Of a stretch of DNA of 58,933 nucleotides, positions 16,018-25,049 are shown in pieces (position 1 is the first letter of the stretch; each line of letters starts with the position of its first letter). The position numbers and the translations under genes were made by a program. The stretch is from Gammaproteobacteria bacterium. Its GTDB lineage: Bacteria; Pseudomonadota; Gammaproteobacteria; Thiotrichales; Thiotrichaceae. The notes under the pieces are model-generated. The model saw only the letters and a list, made by a program, of their open reading frames with translations, was not told the DNA's origin and ran no database searches. The DNA lies in contig JAHJJD010000028.1 of the NCBI GenBank assembly GCA_018822845.1, positions 1 to 58,933 of the forward strand, in the 5' to 3' direction.

Positions 16018-16122
16018 TTGACCTGAGGCCAAGCGGAACCCGATGGAGTTGAACCGGTTACCCGGCGCGTAGTAGTCGCGGCCAGCAGAACGCACGAGCC
16101 TCGGCGAGTAGGCCCACGAGCC
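16018..16122 (-). other. Candidate DGR variable region at the C-terminus of the FGE domain
   Basis: The last 35 residues read GGSWAYSPRLVRSAGRDYY then APGNRFNSIGFRLASGQ. At the positions known to vary in FGE-fold DGR targets, the codons are GCC, TAC, CTC, GGC, GAC, TAC, TAC, TTC, AAC and TCC. All are of the form NNC, as expected if an AAC-rich template were copied with adenine mutagenesis. The invariant frame residues (GGSW, RSA, GFR) use other codons. No reverse transcriptase or template copy is seen in this window, so the source would have to act in trans. The genome's GC bias also favours C in third position. Confidence 0.5.
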
Positions 16123-18102
16123 ACCGCGCAACACGCGGTAGGCGCTATCAGAAGAACTTGCAGAAGAACCCTGCGGGTTCCTTACCGGCTCCGCCGGATA
16201 TTCACCATACACATCCTGACACCACTCATCCACATTGCCATGCATATCGTGCAGCCCGAACGGGCTGGCCGGGAAACTACCGACCGGAGCCGTATTGGGG
16301 TAAGCATCCTTACAGGAAGAATCATTGCAGTTGGCGTTACCCTCCCCAATGGCATTGCCCCACGGATAGGCGGTATCCATCCCGGCGCGGGCGGCATACT
16401 CCCATTCAGCTTCGGTGGGTAAACGGTAAGCCTGGCCTGTGCGTTCATTCAGCCACCCAATATAAGCGGTGGCATCATCCCAACTCACATTCACCACTGG
16501 CTGACGGTAACGCCCCCAACCTTGGTCTGGCGGATAGTCCACGTCCATGCCCCTACGCTGCTGATCCCACACGTAGTAGTCGTATTCCATGAAAGTCACT
16601 TCGTATTTGCCAAGCTGGAAAGGTCGGGTCAGGGTGACTTCGTGGGCAGGCACTTCGCCACCATAACCCACCTTCTCATCACATTTTTCAACACCCTCCA
16701 CATTGTCCCGCCCTTCCACACAGCCCATCGTGAACTTACCCGGCGGGATGACTTCGGACATTTCTGGGAAGGGTGAATACAACCCTGTCGCCCACAACGG
16801 CTTGAGCAACGCATAACCGAACGGCAAGTTTTTGTCAGTCGCCCACCACGACGATTCAGCCAACACTCCCAACAGCCCCAACAGCAACGCCGTTTGCCCC
16901 CATGCCATCCAACGACTACGCCGCAAGTACCGTCCTTCCACACTGTCAGGCCGTGGCCGCAGCTTGCCGAACACCCGCAAGTCACGCCACCCCGCCAGCC
17001 CGAACCAACGCCCCAGCTTTGAGCGTTCCTGCCAGCGTTGCGCATCCACCTGCAACTGCTGGCGCTGGTAATCGCGGTCACGGTTATCAAACACGTAGTT
17101 GAACAACGTAGGCCAGTAGCCGATGGCGCGACCTTGCGCATCCTTGCGGTCACTGGGGCGCACCAGCATTTCGTGGACAAGTTCGACGGAAGCAACCCCC
17201 TCCTCCCCATCCGTCACAATCAAGCGCAACGGCCCTACCTGCCCGCCACCCTGCCGTACCCGTTCCCCCGCCAGTACCTGCACCACCTTTTCGCCCTGCT
17301 TCCCGCCGCCTGCCTCATGCACCGCATCCGCCCGCAACAAGCGCCGCCGCGTATGCCGCCCGCCTTCATTGATGCGCGTCAATGCCAGCAACAAATCCAG
17401 TGCCTGCTTGCGCCCGCGTTCGCCCAGACTGCCAATCAGCGCATCCGCCTGCTTTGCCAGCATCCCCACCACGCCATTATTCTGCTCGTAATACGCCCGG
17501 CTCAAGCGTTGGCTACCGTGGGTTTGCGCCTCGTTCCACAACTCGGCAAGCGCACTTTCCACCAGCGGCAATGCCCCCGGTTCACCCCGTGCATCGCGCA
17601 CCATCGCCTCCACCAACCCCTCATCCACCTGCAAACCCGCCAGCCGCGCCGGATACACAATCAGCTCGCGCAAACCCGCCTCGGTCATGGTCGGCAACAG
17701 GTAATCGCCCTTGAGGGTGTTGTACAGCTTGAGCAGTTCCGGCAGGTATTCAAAACGGTCAAGGAAATCCGAACGGATGGTGCTGATCAAAAACAGCGGG
17801 CAATCCGGGTCAGCCATCGCCGTTGCCAGCAGGCGGTCAAACTGGCGACATTGCACATCCTTCGCTAGCGTGAATAGCTCCTCGAACTGGTCAACCACCA
17901 GCAGCACCGCACTACCTGCGGGTAGCGGACGCAGCGCATGTGCCAGAGCCGTCGGTTTGTCCGCCTGACTGAGCTTGCCCAACCAGTCATCCATGTCTTT
18001 CTGCGGAAATGCCTTCGCCAGCTTTTCTGCCAACATCTCTACAGGCTTTTCGCCCGGTATCAGTGGCTCCAGGATTTTCCAGTCAGCATAGCCAGTACGC
18101 CG

Positions 18103-18105
18103 CTA
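18103..18105 (-). other. In-frame amber codon interrupting the TIR-nSTAND gene
   Basis: On the coding strand the context is GGC TTG TTG TAG CGG CGT ACT. The codons on both sides continue the same nSTAND domain, between the P-loop and the Walker B motif. No frameshift is needed to rejoin the halves. Confidence 0.9.
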
Positions 18106-19023
18106 CAACAAGCCCTGCTCAATCTTCGGTAGCATCCCAGCACGCACCAGCGACGACTTGCCCGCCCCACTGGCAGCGTGGATTTGCAGCCAGCGGTAGT
18201 AACGCGAATGCGGCTGGGCGAAAGATTCCGGCGCAAGGTCTTCGGCATAGCCCAAGCCATGCAAGGCTTGTAGCACTTCCTCATGCCGCCCGAAAAAGCG
18301 GTCGGCGTCTTCACGGCGGAAATAGCTCAAGCCACGGTAGGGTTCGCCCTTCAACTGCGGCGGCGCGGTTTGCAGGGATTCATTTGCCTGCAACGCCTCC
18401 AGCAAACCTTGCGGTAATTCACTACTGTCGGGATGCCAGACCAGCGACTGGATTTGCCGCAGGAATACCGGCAGGTCGTCAAACGCCGCTTCCGGCAACA
18501 ACACGGGGAAAATCGGCAGGCGTTCACGGTCATCATGCGGCGACAACTTGCGGCTGAGGGCGACTTCGACTTCCGCCCCCACCCAGCGTTGCTGTTGCAC
18601 ACCGTCACACCCGACCAGCAGCACGAAGGCGGCGCAGCCTTGCACCGCATCCTGCAAGCTTTTCAGCCAGTTGTCGCCGATGCGGATGGCGTCTTCATCG
18701 CGGAAAACATTGAAACCAGCCTGTATCAAACGCTTGCGCAGCACTTCCGCCGCACTCTTGTCAGTACGGCTGTAGCTGAGAAAGATATGTCCGGTTTGTA
18801 CGGGTTCCGCCATGACGAGTCTCCATGCCCATAAAATCTGTCAGTATTATGGCACATGATAAACAAGCTTATGGAAACAACTTACCCATCCCGTTTTCGC
18901 AGCCCATCAGTCAAATGAAACCACCCATCACCCTTCTGCCCCATGCCATCAATATCCCAGCCCTACAATTCCAATACTAAAAAAGAATTTTTTATTGAGA
19001 AATAATTTCCAGGAATTTCAGCC

Positions 19024-19716
19024 ATGAAAAAATTTATCACAGCCAATATTGGTCTGACTGCCTTGTTGGGTTCGGGTTTTGCCCACGCTGGCCTTTCCCC
19101 CTATTACATCGGTGTCGGGGCAGGTGTAACCAACAATAACGGATCATCCAGCAATTTCTGCCCCACCTGTAATGGCTCACAGTACGACACCAAAAAGCGG
19201 AATAACGCTTACAAGGTATACGGCGGCCTCAACCTGACCGACACGCTTGCCGTAGAAGCAGAGTTGACCGATCTGGGCAAAACTTATGAACTGGATATGT
19301 ACCGCCCTGATAATGGCATTCCCGGCAACCCTGCCGAACGTGCCCATGCCACCCAGAAAACCCGTGGCATCGGCATCAGCGCCAAAGCCAACCGCAATCT
19401 TGGCAGACGCACATCGGTTTACGGCAAGGTCGGCGCTTTTGCCTGGGAGAACAAGAACAAAATGGATTACACCAATCAGGTCGGAATCAGCGAAACCTAT
19501 AAAACCAAGGATCGGGGCATCAGCCCAACCTTGGGTGTAGGCATTGAGCACGAAATCACTGACCGCGTGAGTGTCCGCGCCGGGTGGGATCATTATTTCA
19601 ATACCGGTAAAGGCGACCAGTTCCTGCATCTGGACAGCAACCAGAATTTTGCCGACCTGCGCAGCGTCAAGACTGACACCGACATGATCTACGTGGGAGC
19701 CACCTTCAACTTCTAG
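19024..19716 (+). CDS. Outer-membrane beta-barrel protein (OmpA/OmpW-like), 230 aa
   Basis: A signal peptide ending AHA at residue 22 is followed by alternating beta strands typical of an eight-stranded barrel: YYIGVGAGV, NNAYKVYGGLNLTDTLAVEA, SVYGKVGAFAW and RVSVRAGWDHYFNT. It ends IYVGATFNF, with the terminal Phe recognised by the barrel assembly machinery. A two-cysteine loop (CPTCNG) near residue 46 is extracellular or periplasmic. It resembles the 'outer membrane beta-barrel' family of surface proteins. The gene is monocistronic, with an AT-rich 5' region (18965-19010). Confidence 0.8.
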   Translation: MKKFITANIGLTALLGSGFAHAGLSPYYIGVGAGVTNNNGSSSNFCPTCNGSQYDTKKRNNAYKVYGGLNLTDTLAVEAELTDLGKTYELDMYRPDNGIPGNPAERAHATQKTRGIGISAKANRNLGRRTSVYGKVGAFAWENKNKMDYTNQVGISETYKTKDRGISPTLGVGIEHEITDRVSVRAGWDHYFNTGKGDQFLHLDSNQNFADLRSVKTDTDMIYVGATFNF

Positions 19717-19720
19717 GTTC

Positions 19721-19775
19721 TCCCCCTCTTACTCCCTGCCCCCCTTGCGGGGGAAGGGCCGGGGATGGGGGGTAA
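19721..19775. repeat. Single-arm copy of the GC-rich repeat
   Basis: TGCCCCCCTTGCGGGGGAAG followed by GGCCGGGGATGGGGGGTAA matches one arm of the bipartite family. It lies between two convergent genes (barrel protein and dnaQ) and can form a CCCCC/GGGGG hairpin, so it may also act in termination. Confidence 0.7.
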
Positions 19776-19780
19776 AAACC

Positions 19781-20494
19781 TCATGCCTCGAACAGGCATT
19801 TTCCCGCTGATTTGGTAATGGCCGCCACGCGCTCGGCATGTGCGGCCAGCTCTTCGTCGCTGGCGCGCACGACCCGCAAGCGCCCTACATCCAGCGTCAC
19901 ACGGCGCAGTCCGGCTGCACCACCGTTGTCCTGATTACCCCCTTCCTGCTCTGCCCCCAGCAGCAGGCTGACCTGCCCACCGGTCATGGACAAATAGACA
20001 TCCGCGAGTATCTCGGAGTCGAGTAATGCGCCATGCAGGGTGCGGTGGGTATTGTCGATTTCGTGCCGCTTGCACAGGGCATCGAGGCTGTTGCGTTGCC
20101 CCGGATACATTTGCCGCGCCATCACCAGCGTATCCGTAACCGTGCAGTACTCAGTGACCGGCTTGCTGCCCGGATCAATCAGGCGTAATTCATGGTTGAG
20201 GAAACCAATGTCGAAGGGCGCATTGTGGATGATCAGTTCCGCGCCCCGCAGGTATTCCAGCAGGTCGTCGGCAATATCTTCGAAACGCGGTTTATCGGCC
20301 AGAAACTCGTTGGTAATGCCATGAACTTCAATCGCTCCGGCATCAATTTCGCGGTCAGGTTGCAGGTATTGGTGGAAATTGTTACCGGTCAAACGCCGGT
20401 TAATCATTTCCACGCAACCAATTTCGATGATGCGGTGGCCTTCCCTAGGTTCCAGACCGGTAGTTTCAGTATCGAGAATAATTTGGCGGCTCAT
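19781..20494 (-). CDS. dnaQ: DNA polymerase III epsilon subunit (proofreading exonuclease)
   Basis: This is a DEDDh 3'-5' exonuclease that proofreads for the replicative polymerase. Exo I is LDTETTGL near residue 8, Exo II is [16 protein letters not shown] near residue 90, and Exo III is [20 protein letters not shown] near residue 150. The C-terminal 50 residues form the linker and alpha-subunit contact. At 237 residues it matches gammaproteobacterial DnaQ. Its start overlaps the rnhA stop by 4 nt, giving an rnhA-dnaQ operon on the minus strand. Confidence 0.95.
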   Translation of the reverse strand: MSRQIILDTETTGLEPREGHRIIEIGCVEMINRRLTGNNFHQYLQPDREIDAGAIEVHGITNEFLADKPRFEDIADDLLEYLRGAELIIHNAPFDIGFLNHELRLIDPGSKPVTEYCTVTDTLVMARQMYPGQRNSLDALCKRHEIDNTHRTLHGALLDSEILADVYLSMTGGQVSLLLGAEQEGGNQDNGGAAGLRRVTLDVGRLRVVRASDEELAAHAERVAAITKSAGKCLFEA

Positions 20495-20934
20495 GTTTTC
20501 TTCTCATCAATGGCTTTGTTGGCAAGCTGGTCTACCCGTTCATTTTCATCATGGCCGCTGTGACCCTTGACCCAATGCCATGAGACCTGATGCCTGGCGG
20601 CGGCGGCGTCCAGACGTTGCCAGAGCTCCTGATTCTTGACCGGCTTGCCTGCGGCTGTTTTCCAGCCTTTGCGTTTCCAGCCATTCATCCATTCGGTAAT
20701 ACCCTGGCGGACATACTGGGAATCAGTGGTCAAACTGACCTGACAGGGACGGGTCAGGGTTTCCAGCGCCTGAATGGCGGCCATCAGTTCCATCTGGTTA
20801 TTGGTGGCATCAGGCTGATAGCCGTACAGCTCACGTTCCTGACCGTTGTAACGCAGCAAAGCGCCCCAACCACCCGGCCCCGGATTGCCGCGACAGGCTC
20901 CGTCAGTAAAAATTTCGACCACGTTATTTGCCAT
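20491..20934 (-). CDS. rnhA: Ribonuclease HI, 147 aa
   Basis: RNase HI cleaves RNA in RNA-DNA hybrids. Catalytic residues are visible: Asp in [14 protein letters not shown], Glu in [12 protein letters not shown], Asp in [11 protein letters not shown] and the C-terminal Asp in [14 protein letters not shown]. The length fits the family. The gene overlaps the upstream methyltransferase gene by 11 nt and dnaQ by 4 nt, so the three are likely co-translated. Confidence 0.96.
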   Translation of the reverse strand: MANNVVEIFTDGACRGNPGPGGWGALLRYNGQERELYGYQPDATNNQMELMAAIQALETLTRPCQVSLTTDSQYVRQGITEWMNGWKRKGWKTAAGKPVKNQELWQRLDAAAARHQVSWHWVKGHSGHDENERVDQLANKAIDEKKT

Positions 20935-21724
20935 CGTGACGTTCCTGGGGAGAAATCCGGCCAGCGCCCGGATTGACCATAATGCCGGGGCGCAAAACCG
21001 ATGCTGGTTTGCGTAGCGATGGTAACAAGGTCATGTTGGATACCTTTTTCTGTGCATGGATGATGTAGACATTGCCCGTAGCCAGATGGAACCGCTCCCC
21101 CAGCTTCTCCATCCAGCGGGTACGGTGGAAGGTGCGCTCACCGCCAAGTGCCGGGCTGAAGCCGGTCGTGACCGTTTCCAGTACGTCAAAGCCCAATACA
21201 CTCAGCCATTCCCGCACCCGGAAGGCACTGTAGAGGTGGCAGGGTAATTCCTTGCGCTGATGGAAATGGCGCAAATTGCCAAGCCCCTTGAAGCTGAACG
21301 GGTTGAAACCAATCAGGATGCAATGCCCTTCCGCCACCAGCACACGCTCGATTTCACGCAAGACCTGATGCGGCTCCTGGGTGCAATCCAGCGCATGGCT
21401 GGCAATGACCAGGTCAAGATTATTGAAAGCAAAGGGCAGATGTACGGGCGACCCGGTAATGCTGCTTTGCTCACCTTGCACCATCCCCAATGAAAAGCGG
21501 CTGGCAATCCGCGACTCTTGCAGGAAAGACCGCGTACCCGTCAACACACCGGTTTCCAGCGCATAATAACCAAACACATCGGCAGTCATCGCCGCTATTT
21601 TTTTCTGCACACCCGCCAGCGTCGCCTGCCCTGACAGGGTAGCGTACCACTGCCTGCATGCGCTTACGCCGGATGGCATGGATGATTTTTTTGAGATGAC
21701 GTTCAGCGGTTTTTCCTTGTCCAC
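20924..21724 (-). CDS. YafS-like class I SAM-dependent methyltransferase, 266 aa
   Basis: The fold and position (beside rnhA-dnaQ, diverging from mltD) match YafS of enteric bacteria. Recognisable parts are [20 protein letters not shown] (motif IV region), [20 protein letters not shown] and [12 protein letters not shown]. The annotated GTG start (21724) has no obvious ribosome site. A TATAAT-like hexamer lies directly ahead of it, so the real start may be the ATG at 21679 ([12 protein letters not shown]). The substrate is unknown. The gloB gene normally found between mltD and yafS is absent here. Confidence 0.82.
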   Translation of the reverse strand: MDKEKPLNVISKKSSMPSGVSACRQWYATLSGQATLAGVQKKIAAMTADVFGYYALETGVLTGTRSFLQESRIASRFSLGMVQGEQSSITGSPVHLPFAFNNLDLVIASHALDCTQEPHQVLREIERVLVAEGHCILIGFNPFSFKGLGNLRHFHQRKELPCHLYSAFRVREWLSVLGFDVLETVTTGFSPALGGERTFHRTRWMEKLGERFHLATGNVYIIHAQKKVSNMTLLPSLRKPASVLRPGIMVNPGAGRISPQERHDGK

Positions 21725-21872
21725 GGAAGAAGTCCGTATTATATTCGGCCTACATCGCCTGATAACAAATACTTATGGCTTAGCTGTCTGACCGGATAAC
21801 CGGCATATCGCCTTATTATAACGATGAATCCGGGCTTACATAACAACAACAGGCCCAAAGGGTAAAACAAGA

Positions 21873-23210
21873 ATGAAAATAAGCAAATATGCATTCCTTG
21901 CAACGTCTGCCGTTGCCATTTTCGCGGGCTCTGGCTGCTCCAGCAACACGGTGAAACCGTCGGTCGCCCAAAGCAGTGATGATACAGAAAATTTGCTGTT
22001 CGCCAACTTCCATAAAGACTCCTCCAATAAGCGCATCCGCAAGGCATCCGCACAATCCGGTTACACCATACGCAAGGCTGCATGGCATGGTGGCAATCAA
22101 AAGTCAGGCTTTAGCACCAGCCAGCAGCAACCGGCACAGGTTGACCCCGACTTTGATACCTGGGACCGCGTTTTTCAGGGCTTCCGCCTGGGTGATCATG
22201 CCAAAAACCCACGGGTAGACGCCTTCGTCAACTATTACGGACGTCATCCGGAAAAACTGACCATGCTGTCAGAACGCGCCAGTGTTTTCCTGCACATGAT
22301 CGTGCACGAGCTGGATCGCCGCAACATGCCGACCGAACTGGCACTGCTGCCATTCGTGGAAAGCGCGTTCGACCCGGATGTATTTTCCCACGCTGGTGCC
22401 GCTGGCCTGTGGCAGTTCATTCCATCTACAGGCCAGATATATGGCCTGAAGCAGTCCCGGCAATACGATGCGCGTCTGGATCCGTTTGCGGCAACCAATG
22501 CAGCACTCGATTACCTGCAAAAACTGCACAACGACTTCAACGGCGACTGGCTGCTGGCACTGGCTGCATACAACTGCGGGGAAGGGCGCGTTCAGAAGGA
22601 AATTGACCGCAACCGCAGCAAAGGCTTGCCTGTCAGCTTCTGGCATTTGTCTTCCCTGCCACGTGAAACCCGTGAGTATGTGCCACGTTTGCTGGCTTTC
22701 AAGGAACTGATCGGCCATGCACCCCGCTATGGTATCCAGTTGCCCAATACGCCCAATCAGGCGCGTCTGGCATTCCTGCGGGTAAGCAAGCCTGTCAATC
22801 TGCGCGAAGTTGCCGTCAAGGCAGGCTTGAGCAGAGACCAACTGGTGAACCTGAACCCAGGTTTCCGCACCGGCATTACCACACCGCAATATTCCGATCG
22901 CATCATCATTCCGCGCCAACATGCACAGGCACTTATTGCGGCAGTGGATTCCCTGCCCGCTGCGAGTAGCGGCAATACCGACCTTGCCAACAAATCAGCC
23001 AGCGGCTACAACAAGGTGGCAACTGCACGAACCAGCAGCAAGAAAGCGACTTATGCCGCCAACAAACGCAAGGTTCACACTGTGCGCAAGGGCGATACCC
23101 TGCATACCATTGCCAAACGTCACGGCATAAGCGTGCAGGCATTGATGAAGCAAAACCACAAACGTTCAGCGAACATCCTGGTAGGTGAACGTTTGAACAT
23201 CGTTGCGTGA
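21873..23210 (+). CDS. mltD: Membrane-bound lytic murein transglycosylase D
   Basis: A lipoprotein signal (lipobox AGSGC at residues 19-23) anchors the enzyme in the envelope. The SLT domain (about residues 130-250) has the catalytic Glu in LLPFVESAFDPDVFSHAGAA and the motif GLWQFIPSTGQIYGL. A degenerate LysM-like segment (residues 310-350) and a clear C-terminal LysM domain (HTVRKGDTLHTIAKRHGIS) bind peptidoglycan. It cleaves the glycan strand to 1,6-anhydro ends during wall remodelling. Its stop overlaps an upstream GTG of the FHA-protein frame, and the two are likely co-transcribed. Confidence 0.95.
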   Translation: MKISKYAFLATSAVAIFAGSGCSSNTVKPSVAQSSDDTENLLFANFHKDSSNKRIRKASAQSGYTIRKAAWHGGNQKSGFSTSQQQPAQVDPDFDTWDRVFQGFRLGDHAKNPRVDAFVNYYGRHPEKLTMLSERASVFLHMIVHELDRRNMPTELALLPFVESAFDPDVFSHAGAAGLWQFIPSTGQIYGLKQSRQYDARLDPFAATNAALDYLQKLHNDFNGDWLLALAAYNCGEGRVQKEIDRNRSKGLPVSFWHLSSLPRETREYVPRLLAFKELIGHAPRYGIQLPNTPNQARLAFLRVSKPVNLREVAVKAGLSRDQLVNLNPGFRTGITTPQYSDRIIIPRQHAQALIAAVDSLPAASSGNTDLANKSASGYNKVATARTSSKKATYAANKRKVHTVRKGDTLHTIAKRHGISVQALMKQNHKRSANILVGERLNIVA

Positions 23211-23221
23211 GGTTGAATGCC

Positions 23222-23854
23222 ATGGCTCAACTGGTTGTGATGCTGGAAAAACAGGTAATCAAACGACTGGCCATCAAAGGTACGGGGCTTACGTTCGGGC
23301 GTGGCAGTAAATGTGAGGTTTCCTTGCCTGATCGCACGATCAGCAACCTTCACGCCCGCATTACCGTCGTGCGTGACGACTGTTTTCTGGAAGACCTCGA
23401 CAGCACCAATGGCACTTATGTCAATCAGCAATTGGTGGAAAACCACCTGCTGGAAGATGGTGACACTATCGGTCTCGGCAAATACCGGGTGCAATTCCAG
23501 TCCAGCCTTACGCTGGATCAGCAGCTACGCCGTTCCAGCATCCACCCCAGGCTGCTGGACAGTAACCTCCTGAACTGGCTGAAAATACTTACCGGCAAAC
23601 GTTCAGGCTACATCATTCCTCTGCGTCTGGCGCGGGTAGTCCTGGGTAGCCGCCAGACAGGTCAGATCATTATTGAGCCTGATACCAACGGCGGCTATAG
23701 TATGCAGGAAGTCGGCCTGACGGACGCCAGACTGACACGGACCCTGACCCCCGGCACTGAACTGCGGGTGGAGGACATTGCTTTCCGCTACTGCGTACAA
23801 GACCCTGATGCCAGCACAGCCGCTTCCCGAAAATCCCCAGACTTTACGGCATAA
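23222..23854 (+). CDS. FHA-domain protein, 210 aa
   Basis: The N-terminal 100 residues form an FHA phosphothreonine-binding domain: LTFGRGSKCEVSLPDRTISN, HARI, and DLDSTNGTYVNQQ. The ATG at 23222 is preferred because GAGG lies 9 nt upstream; an in-frame GTG at 23207 is the alternative. A second, weaker half (residues 110-200, including VVLGSRQTGQIIIEPDTNGG) may be a degenerate FHA copy. Such proteins read Ser/Thr phosphorylation and often serve signalling or secretion; no kinase is encoded nearby. The gene overlaps the next by 47 nt. Confidence 0.85.
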   Translation: MAQLVVMLEKQVIKRLAIKGTGLTFGRGSKCEVSLPDRTISNLHARITVVRDDCFLEDLDSTNGTYVNQQLVENHLLEDGDTIGLGKYRVQFQSSLTLDQQLRRSSIHPRLLDSNLLNWLKILTGKRSGYIIPLRLARVVLGSRQTGQIIIEPDTNGGYSMQEVGLTDARLTRTLTPGTELRVEDIAFRYCVQDPDASTAASRKSPDFTA

Positions 23855-24416
23855 TATCCGTCAGCAACGCGCCAGCCTCCCGCCAGGGATGCAGCGGCAA
23901 CTTTCCCGGCGGATTGCCCGCAGATTGCACTGCCAGCAGATATTCCGCAACGCCAGACATATTGCCTTGTACATACCGGTACGGGGGGAAGCCGACCCCC
24001 GCCTCCTGCGTGACTGGGGGCTGCCCGGTCAACGTTTTTACCTGCCGGTGCTCTCTCCTTTCCGTGATGACAGCTTGTGGTTTGTCCGCTGGGAGCAAAA
24101 TACCCGCTTCCGTCTCAACCGTTTCCGCATCCCCGAACCTGTTAGCCGCTATCGGCACAGTCACCCTGCCCGCTGGCTGGATCTGGTGGTAACGCCGCTG
24201 GTCGCCTTTGACCAGAACGGCACACGTTTGGGCATGGGGGGGGGCTTTTACGACCGTACTTTTGCATTCAAACGTCATCGGCAATGCCATTCACGCCCAC
24301 GCCTTGCCGGGTATGCCTACGCTTTCCAGCAAGCCGACGCCTTGGTACGGCAACCCTGGGATATACCACTGGATTCCATCTGCTCCGAATCATATTTTTT
24401 TGATATAAAGCACTAG
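23808..24416 (+). CDS. 5-formyltetrahydrofolate cyclo-ligase, 202 aa
   Basis: The enzyme converts 5-formyl-THF to 5,10-methenyl-THF with ATP and so recycles folate. The key motif GMGGGFYDRTFAFK near residue 145 and the N-terminal LRHNIRQQRASL with GEADPR are diagnostic. The ATG at 23808 (MPAQPLPENPQ) lies inside the FHA gene, a 47-nt overlap in another frame. The gene is usually called fau or ygfA. No 6S RNA, its neighbour in many gammaproteobacteria, is apparent upstream. Confidence 0.9.
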   Translation: MPAQPLPENPQTLRHNIRQQRASLPPGMQRQLSRRIARRLHCQQIFRNARHIALYIPVRGEADPRLLRDWGLPGQRFYLPVLSPFRDDSLWFVRWEQNTRFRLNRFRIPEPVSRYRHSHPARWLDLVVTPLVAFDQNGTRLGMGGGFYDRTFAFKRHRQCHSRPRLAGYAYAFQQADALVRQPWDIPLDSICSESYFFDIKH

Positions 24417-24495
24417 ACTATATTAGAATATACTGATATATTGTTTTACATGATCAGAAGAATTCTGATGCAGATTAACCGCATAGGAGATGAAG

Positions 24496-24963
24496 ATGAA
24501 AAAATTACTGGTTGGTTTGAGCCTGCTGGCTCTGTCTGCTACCGCAAGCGCAGACTTTTTCGGTGGCAACAATGGCGAATGGAAAATGGGACCTAATGGC
24601 CCTTATTACGAAGAAAGTGATTGGCCAGAATGGACTCCAATGTACTGGATGGATGAAATGATGGACAACTTCGACGACGAAGAAGACTTCGGCGGCGGTA
24701 TGCCTTTCTCTGGCGGCATGCCAGGCATGATGCCTTACGGTGGCGCTCCAATGGGTTATGGCGCTGCTCCAATGATGCCTCCGATGGGTTATGGCGCTGC
24801 TCCGATGATGGCTCCAATGCCACAGATGGGCGCTCCAATGCCACAAATGGGTGCTCCGATGATGGCTCCAATGCCGCAGATGAGCGCTCCGATGATGGCT
24901 CCTCCTGCAATGCCAGCCATTCCGGCAGCACCTGGCGCAACTCCTGGGCCTGCAGCTAACTAA
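24496..24963 (+). CDS. Secreted Met/Pro/Gly-rich low-complexity protein, candidate sulfur globule protein, 155 aa
   Basis: A signal peptide (MKKLLVGLSLLALSATASA) is followed by an acidic/aromatic segment (DWPEWTPMYWMDEMMDNFDD). A repetitive tail is built from GYGAAPMM, MAPMPQMGAP and similar units. The composition (Gly, Pro, Met, aromatic, almost no charge in the tail) resembles the envelope proteins of periplasmic sulfur globules, which carry signal peptides and Gly/aromatic repeats. The ATG at 24496 is chosen because AGGAG lies 6 nt upstream; the ATG at 24490 is too close. A strong terminator follows. The function is inferred from composition and from its tandem partner. Confidence 0.65.
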   Translation: MKKLLVGLSLLALSATASADFFGGNNGEWKMGPNGPYYEESDWPEWTPMYWMDEMMDNFDDEEDFGGGMPFSGGMPGMMPYGGAPMGYGAAPMMPPMGYGAAPMMAPMPQMGAPMPQMGAPMMAPMPQMSAPMMAPPAMPAIPAAPGATPGPAAN

Positions 24964-24987
24964 TTCCTGCTGGAACAGTTATACTTG

Positions 24988-25017
24988 ACAGGCCGGTTTA
25001 TCCGGCCTGTTTCATTT
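24988..25017 (+). terminator. Intrinsic terminator between the two globule-like genes
   Basis: ACAGGCCGG, loop TTTAT, CCGGCCTGT forms a perfect 9-bp GC-rich stem ending in TTTCATTT. It follows the first gene's stop by 25 bp, so the second gene likely has its own promoter or is fed by read-through. Confidence 0.85.
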
Positions 25018-25049
25018 GAGCTAGACCAAACAGGAAGGGAGCAGACATC

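Larger units (their letters stand above)
16015..18813 (-). pseudogene. TIR-nSTAND NTPase-FGE-fold conflict protein, interrupted by one in-frame TAG
   Basis: One frame of 933 codons is broken only by TAG at 18103-18105 (codon 237). A TIR domain (residues 8-130, GHIFLSYSRTDKSAAEVLRK, candidate catalytic Glu in WVGAEVEVAL) leads into an nSTAND-type NTPase that starts YRGLSYFRREDADRFFGR. Walker A is AASGAGKSS (K219) just before the stop; Walker B is LLVVDQFEELFT near residue 305. A winged-helix region (PGALPLVESALAELW) follows. A membrane helix near residue 635 precedes a FGE/C-type-lectin-fold domain with PTEAEWEYAARAG and DMHGNVDEWCQDVY. TIR domains commonly act as NAD-consuming effectors and STAND modules as signal-gated switches, so an anti-phage or suicide role is inferred. 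Everything after the TAG is intact for 696 codons. The internal ATG at 18036 has no good ribosome site. Confidence 0.85.

Noticed and set aside
16015-16800. FGE domain taken as a sulfatase-maturing enzyme
   Set aside because: The domain is the C-terminal part of a TIR-nSTAND protein, and no sulfatase is encoded nearby. A binding or C-lectin-like role fits better than formylglycine formation.
18036-18813. Second half of the TIR-nSTAND gene as an independent gene starting at 18036
   Set aside because: The start lacks a ribosome site and the protein would begin after the P-loop, so it is better read as one interrupted gene.
24420-24490. 6S RNA sought near the 5-formyl-THF cyclo-ligase gene
   Set aside because: No long, bulged rod-like inverted structure could be found between the cyclo-ligase gene and the next gene, nor before it.
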